Below, in pieces: positions 17,194-24,808 of a stretch of 64,000 nt of DNA. The notes beneath the pieces are model-generated. The model had not been told where the DNA came from. It saw nothing but the letters and a program-made list of their open reading frames with translations, and made no database searches. This stretch comes from an uncultured Pseudanabaenaceae cyanobacterium (GTDB taxonomy: Bacteria > Cyanobacteriota > Cyanobacteriia > Pseudanabaenales > Pseudanabaenaceae): NCBI GenBank assembly GCA_937927915.1, contig CALGKB010000002.1:1-64000 (forward strand). The letters are read 5' to 3'. The stretch's first letter is position 1. Each line of letters opens with the position of its first letter. The position numbers and the translations under genes are program-made.

Positions 17194-17730
17194 ATGATTC
17201 TCTCAGAACCTACTACTACAATGAAAGATGCTGATGCCATCCTCACGCTGGAAATTGATGGGGAAATCAAACAAACCCGCAAGGGTACTAGGTTGCTCAG
17301 TGCTCTCCTTGCCAATCATGCTAAGCTCCTCAAAGCCTGTGGGGGACAAGGACGGTGCGCTACTTGTCACGTTTTCATCAACAAAGGGATGGAAAATTTA
17401 ACACCCCCCACAGACCAGGAGTTAATGACCCTCAGTATTATGAAAATCACCCAGGAAAATGCTCGGCTGTCCTGTCAGTGTATGATTCTGGGCAGTGGTA
17501 TTTCTGTCACTGTCCCCAAAGGCAAATATGTGGGCACAGAGGCGGAATTGGAAGCCCTAATTGGGCAGCGGGCAGAGCAAGCTCTCTTTCACCCCATAAC
17601 AGGGGAAGTGCTGGTGGATGCTGGTAAACTAATCCTCCGATCGGCATTGCAGAAACTGCAAACAGTCAACCAGGAATTTGATACTGCTATGCGTTCTTTA
17701 GTGACTAGGAAGTTTATGAAGGAGAAATAA
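17194..17730 (+). CDS. 2Fe-2S ferredoxin-like protein (Slr0148-like)
   Basis: The N-terminal ~115 residues are a plant-type [2Fe-2S] ferredoxin domain. Cys49, Cys55 and Cys58 lie in ACGGQGRCATCHVF, and the fourth ligand is in RLSCQC (Cys94 or Cys96). The C-terminal ~60 residues are an extra helical region not found in photosynthetic PetF. In Synechocystis the similar gene slr0148 lies in the slr0144-slr0152 operon, whose loss lowers photosystem II assembly (the PAP operon). It is two bases from the next V4R gene. The electron partner is unknown. Confidence 0.82.
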   Translation: MILSEPTTTMKDADAILTLEIDGEIKQTRKGTRLLSALLANHAKLLKACGGQGRCATCHVFINKGMENLTPPTDQELMTLSIMKITQENARLSCQCMILGSGISVTVPKGKYVGTEAELEALIGQRAEQALFHPITGEVLVDAGKLILRSALQKLQTVNQEFDTAMRSLVTRKFMKEK

Positions 17731-17732
17731 AT

Positions 17733-18482
17733 ATGGAACAACAAACGACCAAAAAAATCAGGAGTTATTCTACTCCCCCTGCCCCTATGCCTTCCCTGTG
17801 GGATGCCTGTCATTACAGCAAGTCCACTTTTTTCCACTTCGATCGGGAAAAGGGGGAGATCATAGACTACCATGCCCAACGCAATCTCTTGGTGGGAGAG
17901 GATTTTATTGTGTCTCTCCTGCGGGGATTGGAGCATGAAGTGGGGGACTCCGCTGGGTTACTGCTGTACATGATGGGGGAAAACTGGGGCAGAAAGGATG
18001 CCGAAGCTTTTACCGTCTGGTTTCAGAAGTTCTATCATCTTTCTATCAAAGCAGCAAATCTGTCCTTTGTCATGGAGACCTGGTGGTGGCCCTTTACTGC
18101 CCAGGGGTGGGGGACTTGGTCTTTGGATTTGCAATCTCTGAAGGAGGGCTTTATCTTTGTTGACTTGTTTGATTCCGCCGTCGCAAAGACCCTCGGCTAT
18201 GTCGGTAAACCTGTCTGTCATCTGTACGCAGGGATGTTAGCAGGCTTTTTTAGCAGTGTATTCGATCGGAATTTAAGTAGCACGGAGATTCAATGCTATG
18301 CCACTGGCAATGATTATTGCCGGTTTCTGATTGGCTCTAAAAAGCGGGTAGATGCGACGGAGTTTTGGTTATCCACAGGTGCTACACCTTTGGAGATCGA
18401 ACAACGTTTTCGCGCTCAAGAAATACCCAGTGAGCCTGCACTGTTGGAGGAAATTGTCACCAAGGAGGTGGAACAGGTATGA
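17733..18482 (+). CDS. V4R-domain protein (Slr0144-like)
   Basis: The 249-residue protein has a V4R (4-vinyl reductase) domain. The family signature is at about residues 150-200: AGMLAGFFSSVFDRNLSSTE, then a Cys pair in IQCYATGNDYCRF. V4R domains bind small hydrophobic ligands, and members such as BchJ relate to bacteriochlorophyll handling. The close neighbours make this the likely counterpart of Synechocystis Slr0144, a photosystem II assembly factor candidate. It overlaps the next small gene by four bases. The exact ligand, possibly a tetrapyrrole, is inference. Confidence 0.82.
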   Translation: MEQQTTKKIRSYSTPPAPMPSLWDACHYSKSTFFHFDREKGEIIDYHAQRNLLVGEDFIVSLLRGLEHEVGDSAGLLLYMMGENWGRKDAEAFTVWFQKFYHLSIKAANLSFVMETWWWPFTAQGWGTWSLDLQSLKEGFIFVDLFDSAVAKTLGYVGKPVCHLYAGMLAGFFSSVFDRNLSSTEIQCYATGNDYCRFLIGSKKRVDATEFWLSTGATPLEIEQRFRAQEIPSEPALLEEIVTKEVEQV

Positions 18483-18733
18483 GGGGGTTATTAAACTGGT
18501 TACGGGGTGTGTGGACGAGTTTTTGTCGCTTCCTCCATCGTCTACTGCGCCCCAATCGCCTCAAGTACAAAGACCGTCCAACCCAGGTGCAGTCTAGCTT
18601 GGATGTGCCTATTACGGGGATCACTCAAATTGATGGTTATGCCCATCTGACAGTGAGTGGCTTGCTCAGTAAAGTGCAATGGCAGGTGTCTAAACCCAGT
18701 CGCAGTTTGGATGACAGTATCAATTGGGATTGA
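18479..18733 (+). CDS. small conserved protein of the PAP-like operon (Slr0145-like)
   Basis: The 84-residue protein has an amphipathic, basic N-terminal helix (MRGLLNWLRGVWTSFCRFLH) that may bind membranes, then a short beta-rich region ending in SLDDSINWD. Its position between a V4R gene (four-base overlap) and the next helical protein matches slr0145 of the Synechocystis operon. I assign it by position and size rather than by a recognised domain. Function unknown. Confidence 0.65.
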   Translation: MRGLLNWLRGVWTSFCRFLHRLLRPNRLKYKDRPTQVQSSLDVPITGITQIDGYAHLTVSGLLSKVQWQVSKPSRSLDDSINWD

Positions 18734-18752
18734 AGATGAGGAGGCAAAAACT

Positions 18753-19217
18753 ATGATTACTCTGTGGGAAGAAGTGTTGAAAGTAGCAGACGGCAAATAT
18801 GCGCAGCCGGAAGATTTAAGACTGATCGATCGGGCGGTCGCCACCTGGGAACAGCGCAAACAGGTCTATTATCTGCTGGAGCAGAAGGAAACGGAGATTG
18901 TACAAAGGGCAATCCAACTGATGCAAAAAAGCGATCGGTTTCACCACTCTCCTGTGGACAACCTAGGGGTGGAGAGATGTCAACGGGACATGGTCATGGG
19001 TCTGCGAGCTTGTGCCTTGGCAATGCTGTTACAGGATGAATATCTTTTGCAAGACCGCGTTTTGTACTGGCAACGCAATGTTTTTCTCGCTATGCAGTTG
19101 CAATACCAGGGGTATAAGTGGTTACAACAAGCAGTGAAAAGCATTTTGCCGGAGAATCAGGCTGCTTTTATTCTCCCCTATCTGCAACTTGCCCATGAAA
19201 TGATGAGCGGTAAATAG
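18753..19217 (+). CDS. helical protein of the PAP-like operon (Slr0146-like)
   Basis: The 154-residue, mostly alpha-helical protein starts MITLWEEVLKVADGKYAQPE. AGGAGG (18739-18744) lies eight bases before the ATG at 18753, so the longer frame beginning at 18657 is rejected. No known domain was recognised. Its place in the operon suggests it is the counterpart of Synechocystis slr0146 and works with the two V4R proteins on photosystem II assembly. It is followed after ten bases by the second V4R gene. Confidence 0.68.
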   Translation: MITLWEEVLKVADGKYAQPEDLRLIDRAVATWEQRKQVYYLLEQKETEIVQRAIQLMQKSDRFHHSPVDNLGVERCQRDMVMGLRACALAMLLQDEYLLQDRVLYWQRNVFLAMQLQYQGYKWLQQAVKSILPENQAAFILPYLQLAHEMMSGK

Positions 19218-19227
19218 GGAGGTAAAA

Positions 19228-19818
19228 ATGACATCGACAGCTGTTCCTGGTAATCTCTTTTCTGCTCGTTTTTATGTCTCCTCTGACCCCAAGTCGGGTT
19301 TGCTCTCTACCCCCATGCAGCGGCGTTTGCTGGCTGTCCCTTCTCTGCTAATGGCAAGTATTTACGAAACTCTGCAGGAGGAAGCGGGTCAGGCATCTTT
19401 TCTGGCACTTTACACCTTCGGACGGGCTTGGGGGAAGTCTTTCTTTGAGCGTGCCCAAAGGGAGATAGAGGCATATTACCGCTGCTCTGTGGCTAATTTT
19501 AATGCGATCCAGTTTTTCTCTCTCATGCAGGAGCTATGGGCGGTACATGGTCTGGGCAAGGTCACAACGGATTTTGCTGCTGCCGCCGAGGGTATTCTGA
19601 GGGTCACAGTGCGCAATTCTGGTATTTCCCAGGGGATTAGTTCTGCCAATCCCAAGTCCTACAGTTTGGAGGCGGGCTTTTTGGCAGGTTGGTTTTCTGG
19701 TCTCACACAGGAGAATCTCGCCGCCTGTGCTGTTGATTGGACAGGTGCCCCTGCTAAGATTGTCTACGTTGTGGCGGGGGAAAGACACATAGAAGAGCTG
19801 CAATCTACTAGGGCGTAA
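19228..19818 (+). CDS. V4R-domain protein (Slr0147-like)
   Basis: The second V4R protein of the operon is 196 residues long. It has the family C-terminal pattern (AGFLAGWFSGLTQENLAACA) but lacks the paired Cys block of the first V4R protein; a single Cys remains. This suggests the two may form a heteromer or bind different ligands. A GGAGG precedes the ATG. It ends the operon, and its last 11 bases overlap the 3' end of the opposite-strand beta-helix gene. Confidence 0.78.
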   Translation: MTSTAVPGNLFSARFYVSSDPKSGLLSTPMQRRLLAVPSLLMASIYETLQEEAGQASFLALYTFGRAWGKSFFERAQREIEAYYRCSVANFNAIQFFSLMQELWAVHGLGKVTTDFAAAAEGILRVTVRNSGISQGISSANPKSYSLEAGFLAGWFSGLTQENLAACAVDWTGAPAKIVYVVAGERHIEELQSTRA

Positions 19819-21145
19819 TTGGCTCGAGGATGGCGCTGATGCCTTGACTGGCTAACTGCCGCACCTGCTCCTGGGCTAATTCCAGGCGATGAAAAGCTCC
19901 CACCTGCAAAACTGCTTGCCCCGATCGGTTGAGGGGGAATGCCCCTGGTAACATTTGGCGGAGGGCAATTCTTTCTGCCTCGGAATTGACAGGTACAACA
20001 ACACGAAAACGCAGAGCAAGGGCGGGACGCTTGGGAACAGCGGGGGTCAGGTCTTCCACAATTCTGCCGTCGGGGGGAGGGAGGGCGGTCACGGGGGGTA
20101 GATTGGGGTCAATAGTGGAATTGATTGCCATAGGGCGGGGCGGGCTACCGCCAATCCTGACAACTACACTGTTGGGGACCGGTTCAAAACTAGGGGGGGC
20201 AGAGACAGCGATCGGGGGAGGGAGACTAGGTGCAACAGGCATTGGGGGAGTGTTCTCCCAGGTCACTTGTCCAAAGAAGTTGGCTTGGTCAAATTGATTG
20301 CCCCAGGCAAGAATGCCCTGGCTGGAGTTGTTGTAGATGGCTCTAGGGTTACGGCGAAAGATGTTTTGCCCAGGATTCTGCTGATCGCCGAGGTCGGGAT
20401 TGCTGTCATTGAGGGTGATGATGCCTGCCTGCTGATTGTTATCAATGGTGTTGCGGCGCAGGAGGGGACGGGCGTTTCCCTGGATGATAATGCCTGTGTC
20501 GTTGTCAGCGATCGTGTTTGCCACTAGTTGGGGAGCTGCCTGCTGCCTGATGCTGATGCCAAAGCGCGACCTTTCTGAAATATTCTGCTGTAGGAGGGGC
20601 TGGGCCTCCCCTTCGATGGTGATATTGCTGGCACTGTTGCCACTAAAGCGATTGTTGCTGACAGTAGAGGTTGTTTTCCCTGCTAGAAAGATGCCGTCTT
20701 GGCGACTGTTGAGCACTATGTTGTTAGCGATGATGGCGTTGCCCTCTTCCTGCCAAATACCGTAACCCCTAGGGTGGGGATTGCTGATCGTCAGTCCCTG
20801 CAGTTCGGTGCGGTCTTGTACCACGATCGTGGCGTTGGGCTGGGGCAGAAACACAGAGCGAAAGTTACCACCACCAATTACTACCGCCCCTTTATTGCCC
20901 CGCAGAATAATCCCTTCTCTGAGTACCCAGGGAAATCGCTCCCCCGAACTACTGCTGTAGGTGCCTGGCTGTAAAACGATCGTTGTGCCGCTGTTGGCAA
21001 TGGAGAGGGCGTGACTGACAGTGCGAAAGGGACGTTGGAGGGTGCCGTTGCCAGTTAAATCATTGCCCTGCTGAGGATGTACAACCAGGGTAGTGGCAAA
21101 ACTGGGGAGAACAACAGCAAAACCGATCGTGTAGAGGCAGCGCAT
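19808..21145 (-). CDS. secreted right-handed beta-helix (DUF1565) protein with SPOR domain
   Basis: The 445-residue protein has an N-terminal hydrophobic signal (about 1-20) and a DUF1565 opening (QGNDLTGNGTLQRPFRTVSH). A parallel beta-helix follows, with repeated turns such as GIWQEEGNAIIANNIV and GISIRQQAAPQLVANTIADN (about 80-280). A Pro-rich linker leads to a C-terminal SPOR-like domain (VLQVGAFHRLELAQEQV), a fold that binds denuded peptidoglycan glycan. This suggests a periplasmic carbohydrate-binding or lyase-like role near the septum. The enzyme activity is not identifiable. It converges on the V4R gene with an 11-base overlap. Confidence 0.8.
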   Translation of the reverse strand: MRCLYTIGFAVVLPSFATTLVVHPQQGNDLTGNGTLQRPFRTVSHALSIANSGTTIVLQPGTYSSSSGERFPWVLREGIILRGNKGAVVIGGGNFRSVFLPQPNATIVVQDRTELQGLTISNPHPRGYGIWQEEGNAIIANNIVLNSRQDGIFLAGKTTSTVSNNRFSGNSASNITIEGEAQPLLQQNISERSRFGISIRQQAAPQLVANTIADNDTGIIIQGNARPLLRRNTIDNNQQAGIITLNDSNPDLGDQQNPGQNIFRRNPRAIYNNSSQGILAWGNQFDQANFFGQVTWENTPPMPVAPSLPPPIAVSAPPSFEPVPNSVVVRIGGSPPRPMAINSTIDPNLPPVTALPPPDGRIVEDLTPAVPKRPALALRFRVVVPVNSEAERIALRQMLPGAFPLNRSGQAVLQVGAFHRLELAQEQVRQLASQGISAILEPITP

Positions 21146-21179
21146 AATAGTTTAGGTATCTACACTGATTGTATTTCCC

Positions 21180-22271
21180 ATGAGCATTAGTTTAGCGCAA
21201 GGGCAAGTTTATCGCATTCTGGATGCCAATCTCGATCGTGCCCGCGAAGGTATACGGGTGATTGAGGAATGGTGCCGCCTAGGCTTGGAAAACCAAGATT
21301 TAGCCCAGCAGTGTAAAGAATTGCGGCAGGAATTGGGGCGCTGGCATACAGAAACTATTCGAGGGGGGAGAGATACGGTCAATGACCCGGGCACTAGTTT
21401 AAGCCACGGTCGGGAAGTGAGCCGCCCTGACCTCACAGCAGTATTGACTGCCAACTTTGCCCGTGTGCAGGAGGCGCTGCGGGTTTTGGAGGAATACAGT
21501 AAACTCCATGACCCCGCTATGGCAGCTGCTATGAAAAACCTGCGTTATCAAGTCTATGTTTTGCAATCTGCCGTGCCCGTTGCTGCTACCCGCCGTCGTC
21601 TGCTAGCGAACTATCTCTATCTAGTTACCATGCCCCACCCGCGCTTAGCAGAAATTGTGGAGCAATGCCTGGCAGGAGGAGTACGCCTAGTGCAGTTCCG
21701 CGATAAAGAAGCTAACGATCGGGATAAGTTTCTCCTTGCTCAAACTCTCTGTCAGCTCTGTCACAAATACGAAGCTCTCTTCCTCGTCAACGATCGGGTT
21801 GACCTTGCCCTTGCCGTCGGGGCTGATGGTGTCCACCTGGGGCAGACGGATATGCCAGTGGCAGTAGCGCGGCGCATTTTGGGTAGGGAGGCAATTATTG
21901 GTCTTTCCACCACCAATCCAGAGGAATTAGCGATCGCGGTGGCAGAACAGGCGGACTATGTAGGCGTCGGTCCCGTCTTTGCTACCCCCACCAAGCCCGG
22001 CAAGCCCGCCGTCAAGGATACCTATTTGCCCTATGCCGTCCAGAACTGTCCCCTGCCCTGGTTTGCCATTGGGGGGATTGACAGGGAAAATCTAACAGAG
22101 GTCATCCAATTGGGAGCAGAACGGGTAGCAGTAGTAAGAGCACTAGTCACCGCCCCTGACCCCCAAGCCACTGCTGCCGCCATGCTGGCAGAATTAAGAC
22201 CCCAGCTTGAACGCCTCCAGGATCATGTTGTAGGTGAGACCTACCTTGGTTGTATGGAGGAGACTAACTAA
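21180..22271 (+). CDS. thiE: thiamine-phosphate synthase with N-terminal extension
   Basis: ThiE joins HMP-pyrophosphate and thiazole phosphate to give thiamine phosphate. The C-terminal ~210 residues form the TIM barrel: RLVQFRDKEANDRDKFLLA, LFLVNDRVDLALAVGADGVH, LGQTDMP, VGVGPVFATPTK, and WFAIGGID for phosphate binding. The first ~140 residues are an additional helical domain (YRILDANLDRAREGIRVIEE) seen in cyanobacterial ThiE proteins, giving 363 residues in total. The 3' end overlaps the convergent ycf20 gene by 78 bases. Confidence 0.93.
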   Translation: MSISLAQGQVYRILDANLDRAREGIRVIEEWCRLGLENQDLAQQCKELRQELGRWHTETIRGGRDTVNDPGTSLSHGREVSRPDLTAVLTANFARVQEALRVLEEYSKLHDPAMAAAMKNLRYQVYVLQSAVPVAATRRRLLANYLYLVTMPHPRLAEIVEQCLAGGVRLVQFRDKEANDRDKFLLAQTLCQLCHKYEALFLVNDRVDLALAVGADGVHLGQTDMPVAVARRILGREAIIGLSTTNPEELAIAVAEQADYVGVGPVFATPTKPGKPAVKDTYLPYAVQNCPLPWFAIGGIDRENLTEVIQLGAERVAVVRALVTAPDPQATAAAMLAELRPQLERLQDHVVGETYLGCMEETN

Positions 22272-22517
22272 CCTGCTCCGCCGCCCCCTGCGGTAGAAAT
22301 ACCAACTCAGTCCCTCGATTACGCTAATCACCACCGCCGCCGCCGGCAAATCCCACACTGCCCCCTGCCCCGTATAGGTGGCAATCACAATCCCTACTAA
22401 AAAACCTAACAAAAGAGCGATCGTGTGGGTCAAAAGCCATCGCCAGGGATTTTGCAACCAGCTGTCAATCTGCCCACCGATAAAACCCGGCACTTGACTC
22501 AATCTGGTATTTTGCAT
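22194..22517 (-). CDS. ycf20: Ycf20/DUF565 membrane protein
   Basis: The 107-residue protein has two or three hydrophobic segments (LLTHTIALLLGFLVGIVIAT, then AAAVVISVIEGLSWYFY) and ends in the family hallmark ILEAFKLGS. Ycf20 is encoded in some algal plastids; in plants it is linked to non-photochemical quenching, with an unclear mechanism. It starts eight bases after the dnaN stop, so it is probably transcribed with dnaN. The last 26 codons are antisense to the end of thiE. Confidence 0.83.
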   Translation of the reverse strand: MQNTRLSQVPGFIGGQIDSWLQNPWRWLLTHTIALLLGFLVGIVIATYTGQGAVWDLPAAAVVISVIEGLSWYFYRRGRRSRLVSLLHTTKVGLTYNMILEAFKLGS

Positions 22518-22524
22518 AGCTCGC

Positions 22525-23670
22525 CTAGACCCGAATTTGCACAGGCATCACCAGGTAAGTAATCTTTGTCCCCCCGATCGGTTTGAGCACCGCTGGGCTA
22601 GTGGGAGTATTCATCTGCAAAATCACATCAGTTGTGTTGACCGCCTTCAGCCCATCCAGGAGATATTTGACATTAAAAGCAATCTCCAAATTCCCCCCCG
22701 CCACCTGCGCCGGCAGAGATTCCTTCCCCGCTGCTACCTCCGGCGTATCCACCGCCAGGGCAATCTCCTGGTTTAATTCATCGATCGTAATTTTGACAAT
22801 GTTATTTTTTTGATCAGCAAGGACTGCTACCCGCTCCAAAGCACCGACAAAAGTTTTGCGCTCGATCGTGACCTGATACTTAAACTGCTGGGGAATGAGG
22901 CGATTGTAATCGGGATAGACACCATCCAGAAGGCGGGCAGTGAGCATTTGCTGCACCCCCTGAAAAACCATCTGGGTTTCGTCAAACTGCACCGCAATCA
23001 TCCCCTCCCCGTAGTGGTGGAGCATCCTCTCCAACTCCCGCAGCGCCCGCGCCGGCACCGTCACCTCCAAATTCGCCACCGCCTGGGGGGGCAAAGCCGC
23101 CTCCTCCTCCGAATAGGGAATCTCCACCACCGCCAAGCGATGTCCATCCGTCGCCGCAAACTCCAAACCCTGGGGCTGTACCTTTACGTGTACCCCCGTC
23201 AACACCCGCTTTGTTTCATCATTGGCGGCAGCAAACAGGGAACCATTCACCCCTGCCAAAATTGCCTCTACGGGCAAATAGGAAATCTGTCCCTGGCTGA
23301 TCTGGGGCAACTGGGGAAACTCCGCCGCCGGCAATCCCCGCAACTCATAACGCCCCGACCCACACAACAACACCGCTGTACTCGTGTCTAAGTCCACCTG
23401 CAGGGTCACCTCTGCCTCAGGCAAACGAGAAACAATATCATTAAGCAAGCGGGAAGGCAAAGTAATGCTGCCCTCTTGGGTAATTACAGCGGGAAACTTG
23501 ACCTGAATGCCCAAATTCAAATCAAAAGCCGTCAGGGAAACATTACCCCCCTCCCCGTCCGTCTCCAGCAAGATGTTCGCCAAGATAGGATGACTGGGGC
23601 GCGCAGCAACAGCACGACTCACAAAACCAAGGTTCGTCGCTAAAACATTTTGCGGGCAAGAAAAATACAT
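22525..23670 (-). CDS. dnaN: DNA polymerase III beta sliding clamp
   Basis: DnaN is the ring-shaped processivity clamp of the replicative polymerase. The protein shows the three repeated clamp domains, with SRAVAARPSHPILANILLET near the start, ATDGHRLAVVEIPYSEEEAA in the middle and the C-terminal YLVMPVQIRV. The start at ATG 23670 (MYFSCPQNVLATNLGFVSRA) aligns with the cyanobacterial family; the frame also opens at an ATG at 23688, six codons earlier. The replication origin lies directly upstream. No dnaA gene is nearby, as is common in cyanobacteria. Confidence 0.95.
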   Translation of the reverse strand: MYFSCPQNVLATNLGFVSRAVAARPSHPILANILLETDGEGGNVSLTAFDLNLGIQVKFPAVITQEGSITLPSRLLNDIVSRLPEAEVTLQVDLDTSTAVLLCGSGRYELRGLPAAEFPQLPQISQGQISYLPVEAILAGVNGSLFAAANDETKRVLTGVHVKVQPQGLEFAATDGHRLAVVEIPYSEEEAALPPQAVANLEVTVPARALRELERMLHHYGEGMIAVQFDETQMVFQGVQQMLTARLLDGVYPDYNRLIPQQFKYQVTIERKTFVGALERVAVLADQKNNIVKITIDELNQEIALAVDTPEVAAGKESLPAQVAGGNLEIAFNVKYLLDGLKAVNTTDVILQMNTPTSPAVLKPIGGTKITYLVMPVQIRV

Positions 23671-23731
23671 TGACGCATTAAATCCCATCTTACACCACTA
23701 TAACATTTTCAGTAAGCGCAGCTTGTTGCAA

Positions 23732-23775
23732 CTACTACTACTACTAGAATTTAAATATTAATTTAGTAGTAGTAG
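23732..23775. repeat. inverted TAG/CTA trinucleotide repeats around an AT-rich core (candidate unwinding element)
   Basis: Five CTA units (23732-23746) and four TAG units (23764-23775) face each other across a 17-base spacer that is AT except for one G. The plus-strand TAG block is followed by GGCC and two abutting DnaA boxes. This is the order of DnaA-trios, GC cluster and boxes described for the Bacillus subtilis origin unwinding element. The arms could also form a 12-base-pair hairpin. Its role in melting is inferred from the arrangement. Confidence 0.7.
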
Positions 23776-23779
23776 GGCC

Positions 23780-23997
23780 TGTGGAAATTGTGGAAAACTC
23801 AAAAAAATCCCTCAACCAATAGGGTTTCAGCGATCGCAGCCTGTGGAAAAAGTTGTGGAAAAACCCCCCTAGTTTTCCACAGGGTATAAATACCTAGGCA
23901 AAGTTTTCCACAGGGAGGGCGATTTTTTCCACAGAAAAGGCAAAGTTTTCCACAGGTTTTCCACAGATTTGGGCGAGTTTTCCACAGGTTTTCCACA
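23780..23997. other. oriC: chromosome replication origin (DnaA box cluster)
   Basis: Ten perfect DnaA boxes of the cyanobacterial form TTTTCCACA are present. Seven are forward (starting at 23873, 23904, 23925, 23946, 23957, 23978 and 23989) and three are reverse (23789, 23842, 23854), plus one near-match at 23780. The forward boxes are spaced 31, 21, 21, 11, 21 and 11 bases, close to whole turns of the helix. A HIP1 octamer GCGATCGC lies at 23830-23837. The position between dnaN and the TPM gene fits cyanobacterial origins mapped upstream of dnaN. Together with the flanking trinucleotide repeats this is very likely the functional origin. Confidence 0.92.
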
Positions 23998-24089
23998 GGT
24001 TTGCCCACCCTAGCCGTGCCAAAAATTCATAAAAATTTACAATCCCTCTGGTTTAGTATGGATTTATGTGTGACACTAGGGAAAGTTTT

Positions 24090-24749
24090 ATGCGTAGGTT
24101 ATTGACATTTGTGTTGTTTATATGCTTAACGTGGGGGTGGATATTACCGGTGGGGGCGATTGAGATTGGCGACATTCCCGACTTACCTCCCAACGATCGG
24201 ACTTGGGTAGTAGATTTTGCCAATGTCATCAGCAGTGCCACAGAGGGGGAGATCAGCCGCAAACTAGATGCCATTGCCAAGGCGACGGGGAAGGCAGTAC
24301 GCTTTATCACCGTGCCCCGCATTGATTTTGGGGAACCTGCCCAGGAATTTGTAGAGGAAGTGTTTGCCAAGTGGTTTCCTGACCCAGAAGCGGCGAAAGA
24401 CCAGGCATTAGTCCTTATTGCTGCCCAGGACCACCGTACCGCCTGGCAGGCAGGGGAGGGAATTAAAGCCATTTTGACCCCTGAGCTGTGGGAGAGTGTC
24501 ACAGCGGAGACTATGCTACCCGCGGTGCAGGCAGCTCGCTTTAATCAGGCAATGCAGGAGGGGGCAAAGCGTATATTGGCAGTTTTAGCCGGTGAACCTG
24601 ACCCTGGACCCCCGCTGGTGGTGGCGCAAGTGGAAAAAGAAACCCCGCTCCCCGTAGACAGCAAAACCTCCACTACTTGGGTGCTTGCCCTCCTAGCCGC
24701 TGCCACGATCGTGCCTATGGCAACCTATTTCCTCCTGCAAAAAAACTAA
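24090..24749 (+). CDS. TPM-domain protein, Psb32-like
   Basis: The 219-residue protein has a signal peptide (about 1-26, MRRLLTFVLFICLTWGW onward), then a TPM domain (WVVDFANVISSATEGEISRK; KDQALVLIAAQDHRTAWQAG). It ends in a membrane helix near the C-terminus (WVLALLAAATIVPMATYFLL). Lumenal TPM proteins such as Psb32 protect photosystem II from photodamage and help its repair. The ATG at 24090, with AGGG eight bases upstream, gives a clean signal peptide and is preferred over the ATG at 24066. It transcribes away from the origin. Confidence 0.83.
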   Translation: MRRLLTFVLFICLTWGWILPVGAIEIGDIPDLPPNDRTWVVDFANVISSATEGEISRKLDAIAKATGKAVRFITVPRIDFGEPAQEFVEEVFAKWFPDPEAAKDQALVLIAAQDHRTAWQAGEGIKAILTPELWESVTAETMLPAVQAARFNQAMQEGAKRILAVLAGEPDPGPPLVVAQVEKETPLPVDSKTSTTWVLALLAAATIVPMATYFLLQKN

Positions 24750-24808
24750 ATTTACATAGGGGGGCAATTTTTCACTTCCCCCTACAATTGGGATGGGAGA
24801 GCTAGCCT

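Noticed and set aside
18657-18752. Upstream extension of the Slr0146-like gene
   Set aside because: The extension overlaps the preceding gene in another phase and lacks a ribosome binding site, while AGGAGG sits correctly before the ATG at 18753.
22810-23391. 193-codon plus-strand frame inside dnaN
   Set aside because: It is antisense to the conserved clamp gene and His/Arg/Leu-rich, as expected for a shadow frame.
23780-23997. CRISPR-like series of short repeats
   Set aside because: The repeated nine-base word is the DnaA box in both orientations with 2-44 base gaps; repeat and spacer lengths do not fit a CRISPR array.
24066-24089. Longer start for the TPM protein
   Set aside because: The extra MCDTRESF would precede the signal peptide, and the ATG at 24090 has the better-placed AGGG.
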